16,440 nucleotides of DNA from Salinicoccus sp. UBA3372 (GCA_002360325.1 DEQG01000129.1:7581-24020); one strand, 5' to 3'. Positions 9,506 to 16,440 are shown, counted from the stretch's first letter. Numbers and translations: made by a program. The notes: generated from the sequence alone by a model not told the origin.

Positions 9506-9621
9506 GACCTGAAATAATGTAAAATATCAGTTGTTCATCATGCAACATCTTCTTTTATCCCCTTTATACTATTTTAATATAAATCAAACAATACCCAAAA
9601 ATATGAAAGTGAAGTGAATAC
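9506..9621 (+). promoter_or_regulatory. rho upstream region with weak promoter signals
   Basis: The region between the glpX terminator and rho is AT-rich. TATACT (9565-9570) is the best -10 candidate but lacks a matching -35. No strong hairpin is present. In B. subtilis rho is autoregulated by Rho-dependent attenuation in its leader. Nothing here proves that, and C-rich sequence is limited to short tracts near 9557-9562. Confidence 0.3.
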
Positions 9622-10938
9622 ATGGCTGATCGAAACAAAGAAGGCATGAAGTACGAAACCTTCGATTCGCTATATAAAGGAAACTCCACCAAGGTGCTTA
9701 CCGAACGTGCAAAAGAATTGAAACTGACAAACTACAGTAAACTGAATAAAAAAGAGCTGGTACTTGCCATCATGGAAGCTGAAATGGAGAAAGCCGGCAA
9801 TTACTACATGGAAGGCGTACTGGATGACATTCAGCAGGACGGCTATGGTTTTCTCCGTACAGTCAACTTCTCCAAAGGTGAGAAAGATATTTATATCTCC
9901 GCCTCCCAAATCAGAAGGTTCGAATTGAAAAAAGGTGACAAAGTCACCGGAAAAGTCAGAAAGCCTAAAGAGAATGAAAAGTATTACGGGCTGCTGCAGG
10001 TAGATTTCATCAATGATCAAAATGCTGAAGATGTGAAGAAGCGTCCGCACTTCCAGGCACTTACACCGCTGTATCCCGAAGAACGCATACACCTTGAAAA
10101 CAAGGGGGGCGGCTTATCCACACGCATTATGGACCTGGTCACACCGATCGGTTTCGGCCAGCGCGGGATGATTGTCGCACCGCCGAAGGCGGGTAAGACA
10201 TCACTGCTGAAAGAAATTGCAAATGCAATCGCGGCAAACCATCCGAATGCCAAGCTGTTCATACTGCTGATCGGCGAAAGACCGGAAGAGGTTACAGACC
10301 TGGAGCGTTCAGTGGAAAATGCAGATGTTGTACACTCGACTTTCGACGAACCGCCTCAGCATCATGTGAAAGTTGCAGAACTGCTGCTCGAAAGATCTAA
10401 ACGTATGGTTGAGATGGGTGAGGATGTCATCATATTAATGGATTCCATCACACGTCTGGCAAGAGCATATAACCTGGTCATCCCGCCAAGCGGACGTACT
10501 TTATCCGGCGGTCTGGATCCGGCAAGCTTACACCGTCCGAAACATTTCTTCGGTGCTGCACGTAATATAGAAGCAGGCGGAAGCCTGACGATCCTTTCCA
10601 CGTCACTGGTTGAGACGGGAAGCCGTATGGATGACGTCATATATGAAGAGTTCAAAGGGACAGGGAACATGGAGCTTCATCTGGACCGTGGACTCAGTGA
10701 GAAAAGAATCTATCCGGCGATTGATATCCGCCGTTCAAGTACGAGAAAAGAAGAACTGCTGCTGGACAAGAAAGAATTGGATATATTGTGGCAGCTTAGA
10801 AAACTGTTTACAGATGCACCTGACTTTACAGAAAGATTCCTGAAAATACTGAAACAGACTGAATCAAACGAAGAATTCTTTGATGTCCTCCGGGACCGCA
10901 TGGTGTCATCTCAAAAATCAGGAAAGCCTGTAATATAA
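9622..10938 (+). CDS. rho: Transcription termination factor Rho
   Basis: Rho is a hexameric RNA-dependent ATPase that ends transcription of untranslated RNA and, in Bacillales, suppresses antisense transcription. The 438-residue product has the N-terminal helical domain (about 10-50) and a cold-shock-like RNA-binding domain with DGYGFLRTVN and DIYISASQIRRF. The RecA-like motor has Walker A APPKAGKTSLL (Lys192), LILMDSITRLARAYN as Walker B, the Q-loop/R-loop region and the arginine finger segment GTGNMELHLDR. One residue stands out: the catalytic loop reads LLIGERPEEVTD, with Gly218 where E. coli and B. subtilis have Asp. The catalytic Glu219 is kept. The start ATG has only a weak Shine-Dalgarno (AAGTGAAGTGA), suggesting modest translation. 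No insertion domain is present. Confidence 0.97.
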   Translation: MADRNKEGMKYETFDSLYKGNSTKVLTERAKELKLTNYSKLNKKELVLAIMEAEMEKAGNYYMEGVLDDIQQDGYGFLRTVNFSKGEKDIYISASQIRRFELKKGDKVTGKVRKPKENEKYYGLLQVDFINDQNAEDVKKRPHFQALTPLYPEERIHLENKGGGLSTRIMDLVTPIGFGQRGMIVAPPKAGKTSLLKEIANAIAANHPNAKLFILLIGERPEEVTDLERSVENADVVHSTFDEPPQHHVKVAELLLERSKRMVEMGEDVIILMDSITRLARAYNLVIPPSGRTLSGGLDPASLHRPKHFFGAARNIEAGGSLTILSTSLVETGSRMDDVIYEEFKGTGNMELHLDRGLSEKRIYPAIDIRRSSTRKEELLLDKKELDILWQLRKLFTDAPDFTERFLKILKQTESNEEFFDVLRDRMVSSQKSGKPVI

Positions 10939-10953
10939 AATATTTGAAAATGG

Positions 10954-10982
10954 TTGATTTTTGAAGTTCTACAATGTATAAT
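10954..10982 (+). promoter_or_regulatory. rpmE2 promoter
   Basis: TTGATT (10954-10959) and a perfect TATAAT (10977-10982) are separated by 17 bases. This is among the best promoters in the window, as expected for a ribosomal protein gene. It begins 15 bases after the rho stop codon, so rho read-through can also reach rpmE2. Confidence 0.8.
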
Positions 10983-11054
10983 ACACAAGTATTGTGTGGC
11001 AAAACCGCAAAATAACTCTGTTCCAGATGGTTCAGGGCAAGGGAGCTGAATATC
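10983..11054 (+). promoter_or_regulatory. Structured rpmE2 leader (possible L31 autoregulatory leader)
   Basis: A palindrome ACACAAGTATTGTGT (10983-10997) sits at the predicted start site. TTCAG (11031-11035) can pair with CTGAA (11046-11050), placing the Shine-Dalgarno AAGGGAG (11039-11045) in a 10-nt loop. Leader RNAs bound by L31 have been proposed in several bacterial groups, including Firmicutes. Whether this is one of them needs a covariance search. Confidence 0.4.
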
Positions 11055-11312
11055 ATGAGAGAAAACATTCATCCGGAATATCATAAAGTAATATTTTTAG
11101 ATTCTACTACAGATTACAAATTTTTAAGTGGATCTACACGTACTTCCGATGAAACAATGGAATGGGAAGATGGTAAGGAATATCCGGTTATTCGTTTAGA
11201 CATATCATCTGATTCACATCCGTTTTATACTGGTCGCCAAAAATTCGCATCTGCGGATGGCCGTGTTGAGAGATTCAACAAAAAATTTGGTTTCAAATCA
11301 GCAAATGAATAA
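11055..11312 (+). CDS. rpmE2: 50S ribosomal protein L31, type B (zinc-free form)
   Basis: L31 bridges the two ribosomal subunits at the central protuberance. The 85-residue product is the type B form: it starts [14 protein letters not shown], contains [25 protein letters not shown] and [11 protein letters not shown], and has no cysteines. It therefore lacks the zinc-binding CxxC motifs of type A L31. In Bacillus, which has both types, the C-minus form is induced under zinc starvation by Zur. Here no recognisable Zur box was seen in front, and the strong constitutive-looking promoter suggests this is the main L31, as in staphylococci. The start has AAGGGAG nine bases upstream. A strong terminator follows. 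In Bacillus and staphylococci tdk would come next, but here prfA follows directly. Confidence 0.95.
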   Translation: MRENIHPEYHKVIFLDSTTDYKFLSGSTRTSDETMEWEDGKEYPVIRLDISSDSHPFYTGRQKFASADGRVERFNKKFGFKSANE

Positions 11313-11327
11313 TTTTGAAAAATGGTC

Positions 11328-11365
11328 AAACTGCATTGGGACATGTGTTTCAATGCAGTTTTTTT
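11328..11365 (+). terminator. Rho-independent terminator of rpmE2
   Basis: A perfect 11-bp stem (11328-11338 with 11351-11361), 12-nt loop and a seven-base T-run (11359-11365) follow the rpmE2 stop by 15 bases. Confidence 0.92.
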
Positions 11366-11375
11366 GTGTCAAAAA

Positions 11376-11386
11376 TATGATATACT
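11376..11386 (+). promoter_or_regulatory. Extended -10 promoter of prfA
   Basis: TATGATATACT (11376-11386) fits TRTGn-TATACT. The -35 position falls in the T-run of the rpmE2 terminator and is not recognisable. The predicted leader is about 28 bases and ends in AAGGTGA. Confidence 0.6.
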
Positions 11387-11420
11387 TAGAAAGATTACAG
11401 AAGACGGAAAAGGTGAAAAT

Positions 11421-12500
11421 ATGTTTGATCAATTGGAGATAATTGAAAATCGGTATGAGCAGCTGAATGAGCTTTTAAGTGACCCCGATGTCGTCAGCGA
11501 TCCTGACAAATTAAGAGAATACTCAAAAGAGCAAAGTGATCTGCAAAAGACGGTGGAGGTCTTTCGTGAATATAAAAATCATAAAGAGACGATAGAAGAA
11601 TCGAAAGAAATGCTGAGTGAGACAGACGATAAAGAAATGCTCGATATGCTGAAGGAAGAGATTGCCGACTCTGAAAAGCAGATACCGGAACTGGAAGAGC
11701 AGTTAAAATTATTACTCCTTCCGAAAGATCCAAATGATGACAAAAACGTCATCATCGAAATACGAGGTGCTGCGGGCGGAGATGAGGCCCAGATATTTGC
11801 AGGCGATCTGTTCAGAATGTATTCCCGCTACGCAGAAAATAACGGCTGGAAGACTGAAGTGGTGGAAGCGAACGCGAGCGACCACGGCGGTTACAAGGAG
11901 ATCAGCTTCATGATACAGGGGAGCGGTGCCTATTCCAGGCTGAAGTACGAAAATGGCGCGCACCGTGTGCAGAGAGTACCTGAAACTGAGTCCAGCGGCC
12001 GTATCCATACCTCAACGGCAACAGTTGCGGTTCTGCCTGAAATTGAAGATGTTGAAATGGATATCAGAAATGAAGATCTTAAAATAGACACTTACCGTTC
12101 CAGCGGCGCGGGCGGACAGCACGTAAACACGACGGATTCAGCAGTCCGTATCACCCATATCCCTACAGGTGTGGTTGTCACATCCCAAGATGAAAAGTCC
12201 CAGATTAAAAACAGGGAACGTGCGAGAAAAGTTCTGAATGCAAGAATCTATGACCTGATGCAGCAGGAAGCGGAAGATGAATACGCCGAGCAGAGGAAAT
12301 CCGCGGTAGGGACAGGCGACCGTTCTGAACGTATAAGAACATACAACTATCCCCAGAGCCGTGTAACGGATCATAGAATCGGCCTGACAATCCAGAAGCT
12401 GGATCAGATTATCGAAGGCAAACTGGATGATATCATCGATGCATTGGTCATCGAAGAGCAGACATCGAAACTTGAAGAGCTGAACAATGCCACCATATAG
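11421..12500 (+). CDS. prfA: Peptide chain release factor 1
   Basis: RF1 recognises UAA and UAG stop codons and triggers peptide release on the ribosome. The 359-residue product has the coiled-coil N-terminal domain (about 1-100, rich in Glu and Lys). The codon-reading segment [23 protein letters not shown] carries the Pro-x-Thr tripeptide typical of RF1 rather than the Ser-Pro-Phe of RF2. The catalytic GGQ is at 231-233 in [16 protein letters not shown]. Gln233 is the residue that PrmC, encoded next, methylates. I chose the ATG at 11421 because AAGGTGA lies just upstream. The in-frame ATG at 11322 is inside the rpmE2 terminator region and would add 33 non-homologous residues. The 3' end overlaps prmC by 14 bases, implying coupled translation. 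Confidence 0.97.
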   Translation: MFDQLEIIENRYEQLNELLSDPDVVSDPDKLREYSKEQSDLQKTVEVFREYKNHKETIEESKEMLSETDDKEMLDMLKEEIADSEKQIPELEEQLKLLLLPKDPNDDKNVIIEIRGAAGGDEAQIFAGDLFRMYSRYAENNGWKTEVVEANASDHGGYKEISFMIQGSGAYSRLKYENGAHRVQRVPETESSGRIHTSTATVAVLPEIEDVEMDIRNEDLKIDTYRSSGAGGQHVNTTDSAVRITHIPTGVVVTSQDEKSQIKNRERARKVLNARIYDLMQQEAEDEYAEQRKSAVGTGDRSERIRTYNYPQSRVTDHRIGLTIQKLDQIIEGKLDDIIDALVIEEQTSKLEELNNATI

Positions 12501-13341
12501 TTATCGTGAGGCAATAAGAAAAGCGGAAAACACTCTTCAGGCATACGATAAAGAAAAGAGAATAGCCCAGCTGTTGGCAGAAGACCTTTTTCGTATGACA
12601 ACGGCTCAGATCATGATGAAGTCAGATGAGCCGATGTCACAAAAGGAAAGAGGGCTTTATGAAGAAGCTGTCGGAAGAGTGGCCGTCGGAGAACCCTATC
12701 AATACGTTGTGGGGTTTTCATGGTTTTACGGGGAGAAATTCAAAGTGACGACAGACACTCTGATTCCGAGGAATGAAACAGAAGAGCTGGTCATGTTTGT
12801 TGTGGATGAAGAGAAAGACGACGGCCGGATTGTTGTGGATATCGGAACAGGCACCGGAGCGATACCGGTCACACTGCAGAAACACTGGAATCAAAATAAA
12901 GTGTTTGCAACAGATATATCCGAGGGCGCTCTCGAAGTCGCAAAAGAGAACAGTGCTGCACATAATACAGACATTACTTTTTATCATGGGGACTTATACC
13001 GTCCATTGATTGGGAATCATATAAAAGCAGATGTCATCATCTCCAACCCCCCCTATATATCAAAAGATGATATATCTATCATGACGCCGTCCGTCATCGA
13101 GCACGAACCGCACCAGGCATTGTTTGCCGAGGATGACGGGCTTGAGATTTATAAAAGGCTGATTGATGGATTGCCTGAAGTGTTAAATGCCGGCGGCAGG
13201 GTGTATTGTGAAATTGCTTTTAATCAAAAGGAGCCATTGTTAAAATATCTACTGAAGAGATGGCCGGAGACAGAACGTTTCGGAGTAGCGAAAGATATCA
13301 ACAAGCAGGACAGAATACTTTATTTTACCTGGGAAGGATGA
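12487..13341 (+). CDS. prmC: Release factor glutamine N5-methyltransferase
   Basis: PrmC (HemK) uses S-adenosylmethionine to methylate the glutamine in the GGQ motif of release factors, raising their peptide-release rate. The 284-residue product has a helical substrate-binding N-terminus (about 1-75, with [16 protein letters not shown]). A Rossmann methyltransferase domain follows, with SAM loop [11 protein letters not shown] (116-126) and the amide-binding NPPY at 187-190. [12 protein letters not shown], before the SAM loop, is another family hallmark. Its start codon lies inside the end of prfA, so RF1 and its modifying enzyme are translationally linked. It has no strong Shine-Dalgarno of its own, which fits re-initiation by ribosomes finishing prfA. 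ywlC starts six bases after its stop. Confidence 0.96.
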   Translation: MPPYSYREAIRKAENTLQAYDKEKRIAQLLAEDLFRMTTAQIMMKSDEPMSQKERGLYEEAVGRVAVGEPYQYVVGFSWFYGEKFKVTTDTLIPRNETEELVMFVVDEEKDDGRIVVDIGTGTGAIPVTLQKHWNQNKVFATDISEGALEVAKENSAAHNTDITFYHGDLYRPLIGNHIKADVIISNPPYISKDDISIMTPSVIEHEPHQALFAEDDGLEIYKRLIDGLPEVLNAGGRVYCEIAFNQKEPLLKYLLKRWPETERFGVAKDINKQDRILYFTWEG

Positions 13342-13347
13342 GGTAGT

Positions 13348-14397
13348 TTGGATACAAAAGTTTGGCAGATTTCATCAGATGAACTGAACAGCCCCGGGAC
13401 ACTGGAGAAACTGGAAGAAATAAAGACGGCACTGACGTACGGAGAAGTCATCGGACTGCCCACCGAGACGGTTTACGGACTTGCAGGAGACGCAACTAAC
13501 CCCGAAGCCATCCAAAAAATATTCAGTGCCAAAGGGAGACCGCAGGATAATCCGCTGATCGTCCATATCCACAGTATTGAACAGCTGGAAAGGTTTGCTG
13601 AAATACCGGATGAACGCATTTTAAAGCTGATGGAGACTTTCTGGCCGGGGCCGATTTCTTTCATATTGCCTTTGAAAGATGATTATATCGCCGCGAAAAC
13701 TGTGGCGGATCTAAGGTCTGTCGCCGTAAGGATGCCGAGTCATCCTGTAGGTCTGAGGATACTGGAGTATACGGACATTCCACTGGCAGCGCCGAGTGCC
13801 AATATAAGCGGGAAGCCGTCCCCGACCGATTACAGCCATGTCATAGATGATTTGAAGGATAAGGTGTATGGTGTCATCGCCAGCGATTCGGCCGATTACG
13901 GAATCGAGAGCACAGTGCTGGACTGTACGACATTTCCATATCGCATTGCAAGACCGGGCGAGGTCACCAAAGAGGATTTGGAAAGCGTTATCGATGGACA
14001 GGTCGCAGTTCATTCAGATGATATGGATAAGCCTATCTCCCCGGGTATGAAATATAAGCATTATGCACCCAGGCAGCCGCTCATATTGATTGAAGGCAGT
14101 GTATTATCACAGACGCTGACATCCAGAAAAGAACAGCGCATCGGTGTGATAGCACCTGAACCATTCCGCCAGGACATCCCGGAAGATGTGGAATTTGTCA
14201 GCCTGTGCCTAAAGGAAGACGATTACAGAGAAGCGGCTAAAAATCTGTACGGTGCCCTCAGAAAGATGGACAAGTCCGATGTGGATATCATCTATATATA
14301 CAGGTTCAAAGTAAACCCCCGGTCTGAGGCATTGTTGAACAGAATATATAAAGCAGCCGGTGACGTATGGATAAAAGGAGCGCATGAAATTGACTAA
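13348..14397 (+). CDS. ywlC: L-threonylcarbamoyladenylate synthase, Sua5 type (YwlC)
   Basis: This enzyme makes threonylcarbamoyl-AMP from threonine, bicarbonate and ATP, the first step of the t6A37 modification of tRNAs that read ANN codons. The 349-residue product is the long Sua5 form. A YrdC domain (about 15-205) has GLPTETVYGLAGDA, Lys62 and Arg64 in KGRPQDNPL, and Ser150 and Asn152 in PSANISGKPSPT. A linker with SPGMKYKHYAP and a C-terminal Sua5 domain (about 235-349) follow. It starts at a TTG (13348), since no ATG is available before the conserved region and AAGGA lies nine bases upstream. The start is six bases after the prmC stop, and its end overlaps ywlE by 14 bases, so it is an internal operon member. 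Confidence 0.94.
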   Translation: MDTKVWQISSDELNSPGTLEKLEEIKTALTYGEVIGLPTETVYGLAGDATNPEAIQKIFSAKGRPQDNPLIVHIHSIEQLERFAEIPDERILKLMETFWPGPISFILPLKDDYIAAKTVADLRSVAVRMPSHPVGLRILEYTDIPLAAPSANISGKPSPTDYSHVIDDLKDKVYGVIASDSADYGIESTVLDCTTFPYRIARPGEVTKEDLESVIDGQVAVHSDDMDKPISPGMKYKHYAPRQPLILIEGSVLSQTLTSRKEQRIGVIAPEPFRQDIPEDVEFVSLCLKEDDYREAAKNLYGALRKMDKSDVDIIYIYRFKVNPRSEALLNRIYKAAGDVWIKGAHEID

Positions 14398-14803
14398 ACC
14401 GATTGTATTTGTGTGCACTGGAAATACCTGCAGAAGTCCACTTGCTGAAAGCTATGCAAAATCAACATATGAGAATCATACATTTACTTCGAGGGGAATC
14501 ATGGTCACAGACAGCGCGACAAATCCTTCATCTCAGCAGATTATAGATGAAGAATCGCTTATCCACCCGGATCCGCCGCAGCAGATGTCCGGAGAGGATG
14601 CCGAAAACTCCATATTATTGGCAATGACAAGAGGGCACCTCGATCTACTGAAGGATCTGTATCCTGATTCGGAAGTGTATTTATTAAGTGAATATGCGGA
14701 CGGAAGCATCGAAGACATCATCGATCCCATAGGTGGAAGCTATGAAGATTACCGCAAAGTGTATTCACAAATGAAATCTTTTATAGATGAATTGTTTAAA
14801 TGA
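14384..14803 (+). CDS. ywlE: Low-molecular-weight phosphatase, probable protein-arginine phosphatase (YwlE)
   Basis: The 139-residue product belongs to the low-molecular-weight protein tyrosine phosphatase family. The P-loop is CTGNTCRSP (Cys11 to Arg17, the CX5R nucleophile loop), and the general acid is Asp114 in the DP loop (IIDPIGG). The P-loop carries Thr15, matching Thr11 of Bacillus subtilis YwlE. That residue selects phosphoarginine over phosphotyrosine, where eukaryotic enzymes have Ile. The likely role is to reverse McsB-made arginine phosphorylation, which marks proteins for ClpCP. The start is uncertain. The ATG at 14384 is only three bases from AAAGGAG (14374-14380), whereas a TTG two codons later (14390) sits at the ideal nine. 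The gene overlaps the end of ywlC. Confidence 0.92.
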   Translation: MKLTKPIVFVCTGNTCRSPLAESYAKSTYENHTFTSRGIMVTDSATNPSSQQIIDEESLIHPDPPQQMSGEDAENSILLAMTRGHLDLLKDLYPDSEVYLLSEYADGSIEDIIDPIGGSYEDYRKVYSQMKSFIDELFK

Positions 14804-14810
14804 TGGGATA

Positions 14811-14829
14811 AAAGTAATATGATTACTTT
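14811..14829. repeat. Inverted repeat between ywlE and rpiB
   Basis: AAAGTAAT (14811-14818) and ATTACTTT (14822-14829) form a perfect 8-bp dyad around a 3-base centre. It starts seven bases after the ywlE stop. The T-run is short, so it would be a weak terminator; it also overlaps the -35 region of rpiB and could be an operator. Confidence 0.5.
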
Positions 14830-14854
14830 CAAGTATGAAAATTTTATATATAAT
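14827..14854 (+). promoter_or_regulatory. Possible rpiB promoter
   Basis: A perfect TATAAT (14849-14854) precedes rpiB, with a weak TTTCAA (14827-14832) 16 bases upstream. The leader would be very short (about 10 bases), with GAGGTGA just before the start. Read-through from ywlE is the alternative. Confidence 0.45.
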
Positions 14855-14871
14855 ATAGTTGAGGTGAAAAT

Positions 14872-15300
14872 ATGAAAGTTATAATTGGTTCAGATCACGG
14901 CGGCTTTAATCTGAAAAATACCATTGTCAGTGACCTGAAAGAAAAAGGTGTGGAAATCACTGATTTCGGTCCGGAATCCAACAATTCGGTAGACTATCCG
15001 GATTTTGCAAAACCGCTCGCGGAGAAGGTGGCTGCTGGAGAATACGATAAAGGCATTCTGATTTGCGGAACTGGTATAGGCATGAGTATTTCAGCAAATA
15101 AAGTCAAAGGTATCAGGTGTGCTTTAGTGCATGACACATTCTCAGCAAGAGCGACAAGAGAGCACAATGATTCAAACATCCTGGCTATGGGTGAAAGGGT
15201 CATTGGAAAAGGGCTCGCATCCGACATTGTAGACATTTGGTTAAATACTGAATTCGAGGGTGGTAGACATGAAAAAAGAGTTCGGAAAATTGAAGAATGA
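14872..15300 (+). CDS. rpiB: Ribose-5-phosphate isomerase B
   Basis: RpiB interconverts ribose 5-phosphate and ribulose 5-phosphate in the pentose phosphate pathway. The 142-residue product has the family's opening MKVIIGSDHGGFNLK, the VDYPDFAKPLAEKV segment, the catalytic base Cys65 in ILICGTGIGMSI (also the phosphate loop), and HDTFSARATREHNDSNIL near residue 90-107. Length is normal. LacA/LacB galactose isomerases are relatives, but the context with ywlG and glyA, and the single copy, favour RpiB. GAGGTGA precedes the ATG. The last 32 bases overlap the start of ywlG in another frame. Confidence 0.95.
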   Translation: MKVIIGSDHGGFNLKNTIVSDLKEKGVEITDFGPESNNSVDYPDFAKPLAEKVAAGEYDKGILICGTGIGMSISANKVKGIRCALVHDTFSARATREHNDSNILAMGERVIGKGLASDIVDIWLNTEFEGGRHEKRVRKIEE

Positions 15301-15820
15301 TCTGGAAACACTGATAGAAGAGCTTGAAGAGGAAAATTTTTTCTTTGAAGGACAGCGTCTTATCATCGGTTGTTCCACATCTGAAGTGATCGGCGAACAT
15401 ATTGGCAAAAGCAGTTCAATGGAAGTGGCGGAAGTGATCTTCAACAGTTTAAGAACGGTAAAAGAGAAATATGATATTCATTTAATGTTTCAGGGGTGTG
15501 AACACATCAACAGAGCAGTAACAATGCATAGAAGAACTTCTGTTCAGTTCGGCTTCGATGAAGTGAGTGTCGTACCTCACAGAAGTGCAGGCGGCAGCCT
15601 GAGTGAGTTTGCATATCAGGAGATGTCCGACCCGGTTGTTGCTGAATTCGTCACTGCGGATGCCGGCATAGATATCGGCCAGACAATGATCGGCATGCAT
15701 TTAAAGCATGTTGCTGTACCACTGAGGACAAATACAAGACTGATTGGTGAGGCTGTCGTTACGATAGCCAAAACCAGACCTAAACTGGTCGGCGGTCCCA
15801 GAGCCAAATATAATAATTAA
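15269..15820 (+). CDS. ywlG: TIGR01440/UPF0340 family protein (YwlG), unknown function
   Basis: The product has 183 residues, is soluble, and matches the UPF0340 (DUF436) family typified by Bacillus subtilis YwlG. I know of no established function. Conserved-looking segments include IIGCSTSEVIGEHIGK (Cys35), FQGCEHINRA (Cys77) and RTSVQFGFDEVSVVPHRSAGGSLSEFAY. A C-terminal stretch has DIGQTMIGMHLKHVAVPLR and KLVGGPRAKY. The two short Gly-Cys motifs and the His-rich region could hold a metal or active-site thiol; this is inference. The ATG at 15269 has GAGGGTGG upstream and lies 32 bases inside rpiB. An in-frame GTG nine bases earlier is less likely. The fixed position between rpiB and glyA in Bacillales suggests a link to one-carbon or sugar-phosphate metabolism, but that is unproven. 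Confidence 0.88.
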   Translation: MKKEFGKLKNDLETLIEELEEENFFFEGQRLIIGCSTSEVIGEHIGKSSSMEVAEVIFNSLRTVKEKYDIHLMFQGCEHINRAVTMHRRTSVQFGFDEVSVVPHRSAGGSLSEFAYQEMSDPVVAEFVTADAGIDIGQTMIGMHLKHVAVPLRTNTRLIGEAVVTIAKTRPKLVGGPRAKYNN

Positions 15821-15844
15821 ATAAATGAATTGGGGAGAATGCAA

Positions 15845-16440
15845 ATGTCAAATATCAAATCACAAGATCCAAAACTGTTTGAAGCAATTGAGTCAGAGTT
15901 TAACCGTCAGGATAAAAACATTGAATTGATTGCCTCTGAGAACTTTGTATCAAAAGCAGTGCTGGAAGCTCAAGGTTCAATACTTACGAACAAGTATGCA
16001 GAAGGATATCCTCATAAACGCTATTACGGCGGATGTGAATTCGTAGATGTCGTCGAAGATCTGGCGAGAGACAGATTGAAGGAAATTTTCGGCGCCGAGT
16101 ACGTGAACGTCCAGCCGCATTCAGGCTCCCAGGCGAACATGGGTGTTTATTTCTCAATACTCGAACCGGGAGATAAAGTGCTCGGCATGAATTTGAGCCA
16201 CGGCGGTCACCTGACGCACGGCGCACCGGTCAACTTCAGCGGAAAGATGTATGAGTTCAGTGAGTATGGTGTCGATACTGAAACAGAAACGATTGATTAT
16301 GATGAAGTGATGGAATTAGCTAAAAAAGAACAGCCGAAGCTTATCATAGCTGGTGCGAGTGCTTATTCAAGACAGATCGATTTTGCCAAATTCCGTGAAA
16401 TCGCTGATGAAGTCGGTGCTTATTTCATGGTCGATATGGC
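15845..16440 (+). CDS. glyA: Serine hydroxymethyltransferase, 5' part (3' end outside window)
   Basis: GlyA converts serine and tetrahydrofolate to glycine and 5,10-methylene-tetrahydrofolate, the main one-carbon source, using pyridoxal phosphate. The first 198 residues are in the window. They include [12 protein letters not shown], the diagnostic [44 protein letters not shown] and, at the edge, MVDM with Asp197, the expected partner of the PLP ring nitrogen. The PLP-binding lysine lies beyond the edge. The start ATG has GGGGAG seven bases upstream. It lies 24 bases after ywlG with no terminator or promoter signal, so it is probably co-transcribed with rpiB and ywlG. Confidence 0.97.
   Translation, partial: MSNIKSQDPKLFEAIESEFNRQDKNIELIASENFVSKAVLEAQGSILTNKYAEGYPHKRYYGGCEFVDVVEDLARDRLKEIFGAEYVNVQPHSGSQANMGVYFSILEPGDKVLGMNLSHGGHLTHGAPVNFSGKMYEFSEYGVDTETETIDYDEVMELAKKEQPKLIIAGASAYSRQIDFAKFREIADEVGAYFMVDM

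Noticed and set aside
9504..9525. TTGACC and TAAAAT upstream of rho as a promoter pair
   Set aside because: The spacing is only 10 bases, far below the 16-18 needed.
11322..11420. Longer prfA start at 11322
   Set aside because: It would begin inside the rpmE2 terminator and lacks a Shine-Dalgarno; the ATG at 11421 has AAGGTGA and matches the usual RF1 length.

Overview
The window is ordinary core chromosome from a low-to-moderate GC member of the Bacillales, most likely a Staphylococcaceae relative of the Salinicoccus/Jeotgalicoccus kind. Three things support this. There is a type II pantothenate kinase (CoaW), the staphylococcal form. The gene order follows the Bacillus/Staphylococcus block rpoE-pyrG-ywjG-tal-murA-glpX-rho-rpmE-prfA-prmC-ywlC-ywlE-rpiB-ywlG-glyA. 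Shine-Dalgarno sites are strong GGAGG types. The genus is not resolved from sequence alone. No mobile element, CRISPR array, tRNA or rRNA gene was seen.

Layout. Positions 1-2165 on the minus strand hold the 5' two thirds of coaW and a BCCT-family compatible-solute transporter. A 352-base divergent intergenic region (2166-2517) follows, carrying a strong transporter promoter and a 14-bp hairpin at the predicted 5' end of its mRNA. On the plus strand come a tandem-GNAT acetyltransferase, rpoE (RNA polymerase delta) and pyrG (CTP synthase). pyrG has a textbook CTP-sensing attenuator leader. The DUF2529 gene ywjG (minus) converges on pyrG and shares a bidirectional terminator with it. From 6447 to the end everything is on the plus strand: fsa/tal and murA(murZ) as one unit, then glpX, rho and rpmE2 each with its own expression signals, then a tightly packed prfA-prmC-ywlC-ywlE run with overlaps, and finally rpiB-ywlG-glyA, with glyA cut by the window edge.

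How the genes work together. The block combines gene-expression machinery (RpoE, Rho, L31, RF1 and its methyltransferase PrmC, the tRNA t6A enzyme YwlC) with central metabolism: CTP supply, sugar-phosphate interconversion by FSA/transaldolase, GlpX and RpiB, the first peptidoglycan step, one-carbon supply by GlyA, and CoA synthesis by CoaW. YwlE is a probable protein-arginine phosphatase. Compared with the Bacillus order, spo0F, fbaA and tdk are absent from their usual places.

The points most worth a second look are regulatory: the pyrG attenuator, a coaW -10 element in the loop of the upstream terminator, the transporter's 5' hairpin, and a structured rpmE2 leader. Two conserved proteins of unknown function (YwlG and DUF2529) also stand out. 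I found no convincing new multi-gene system.
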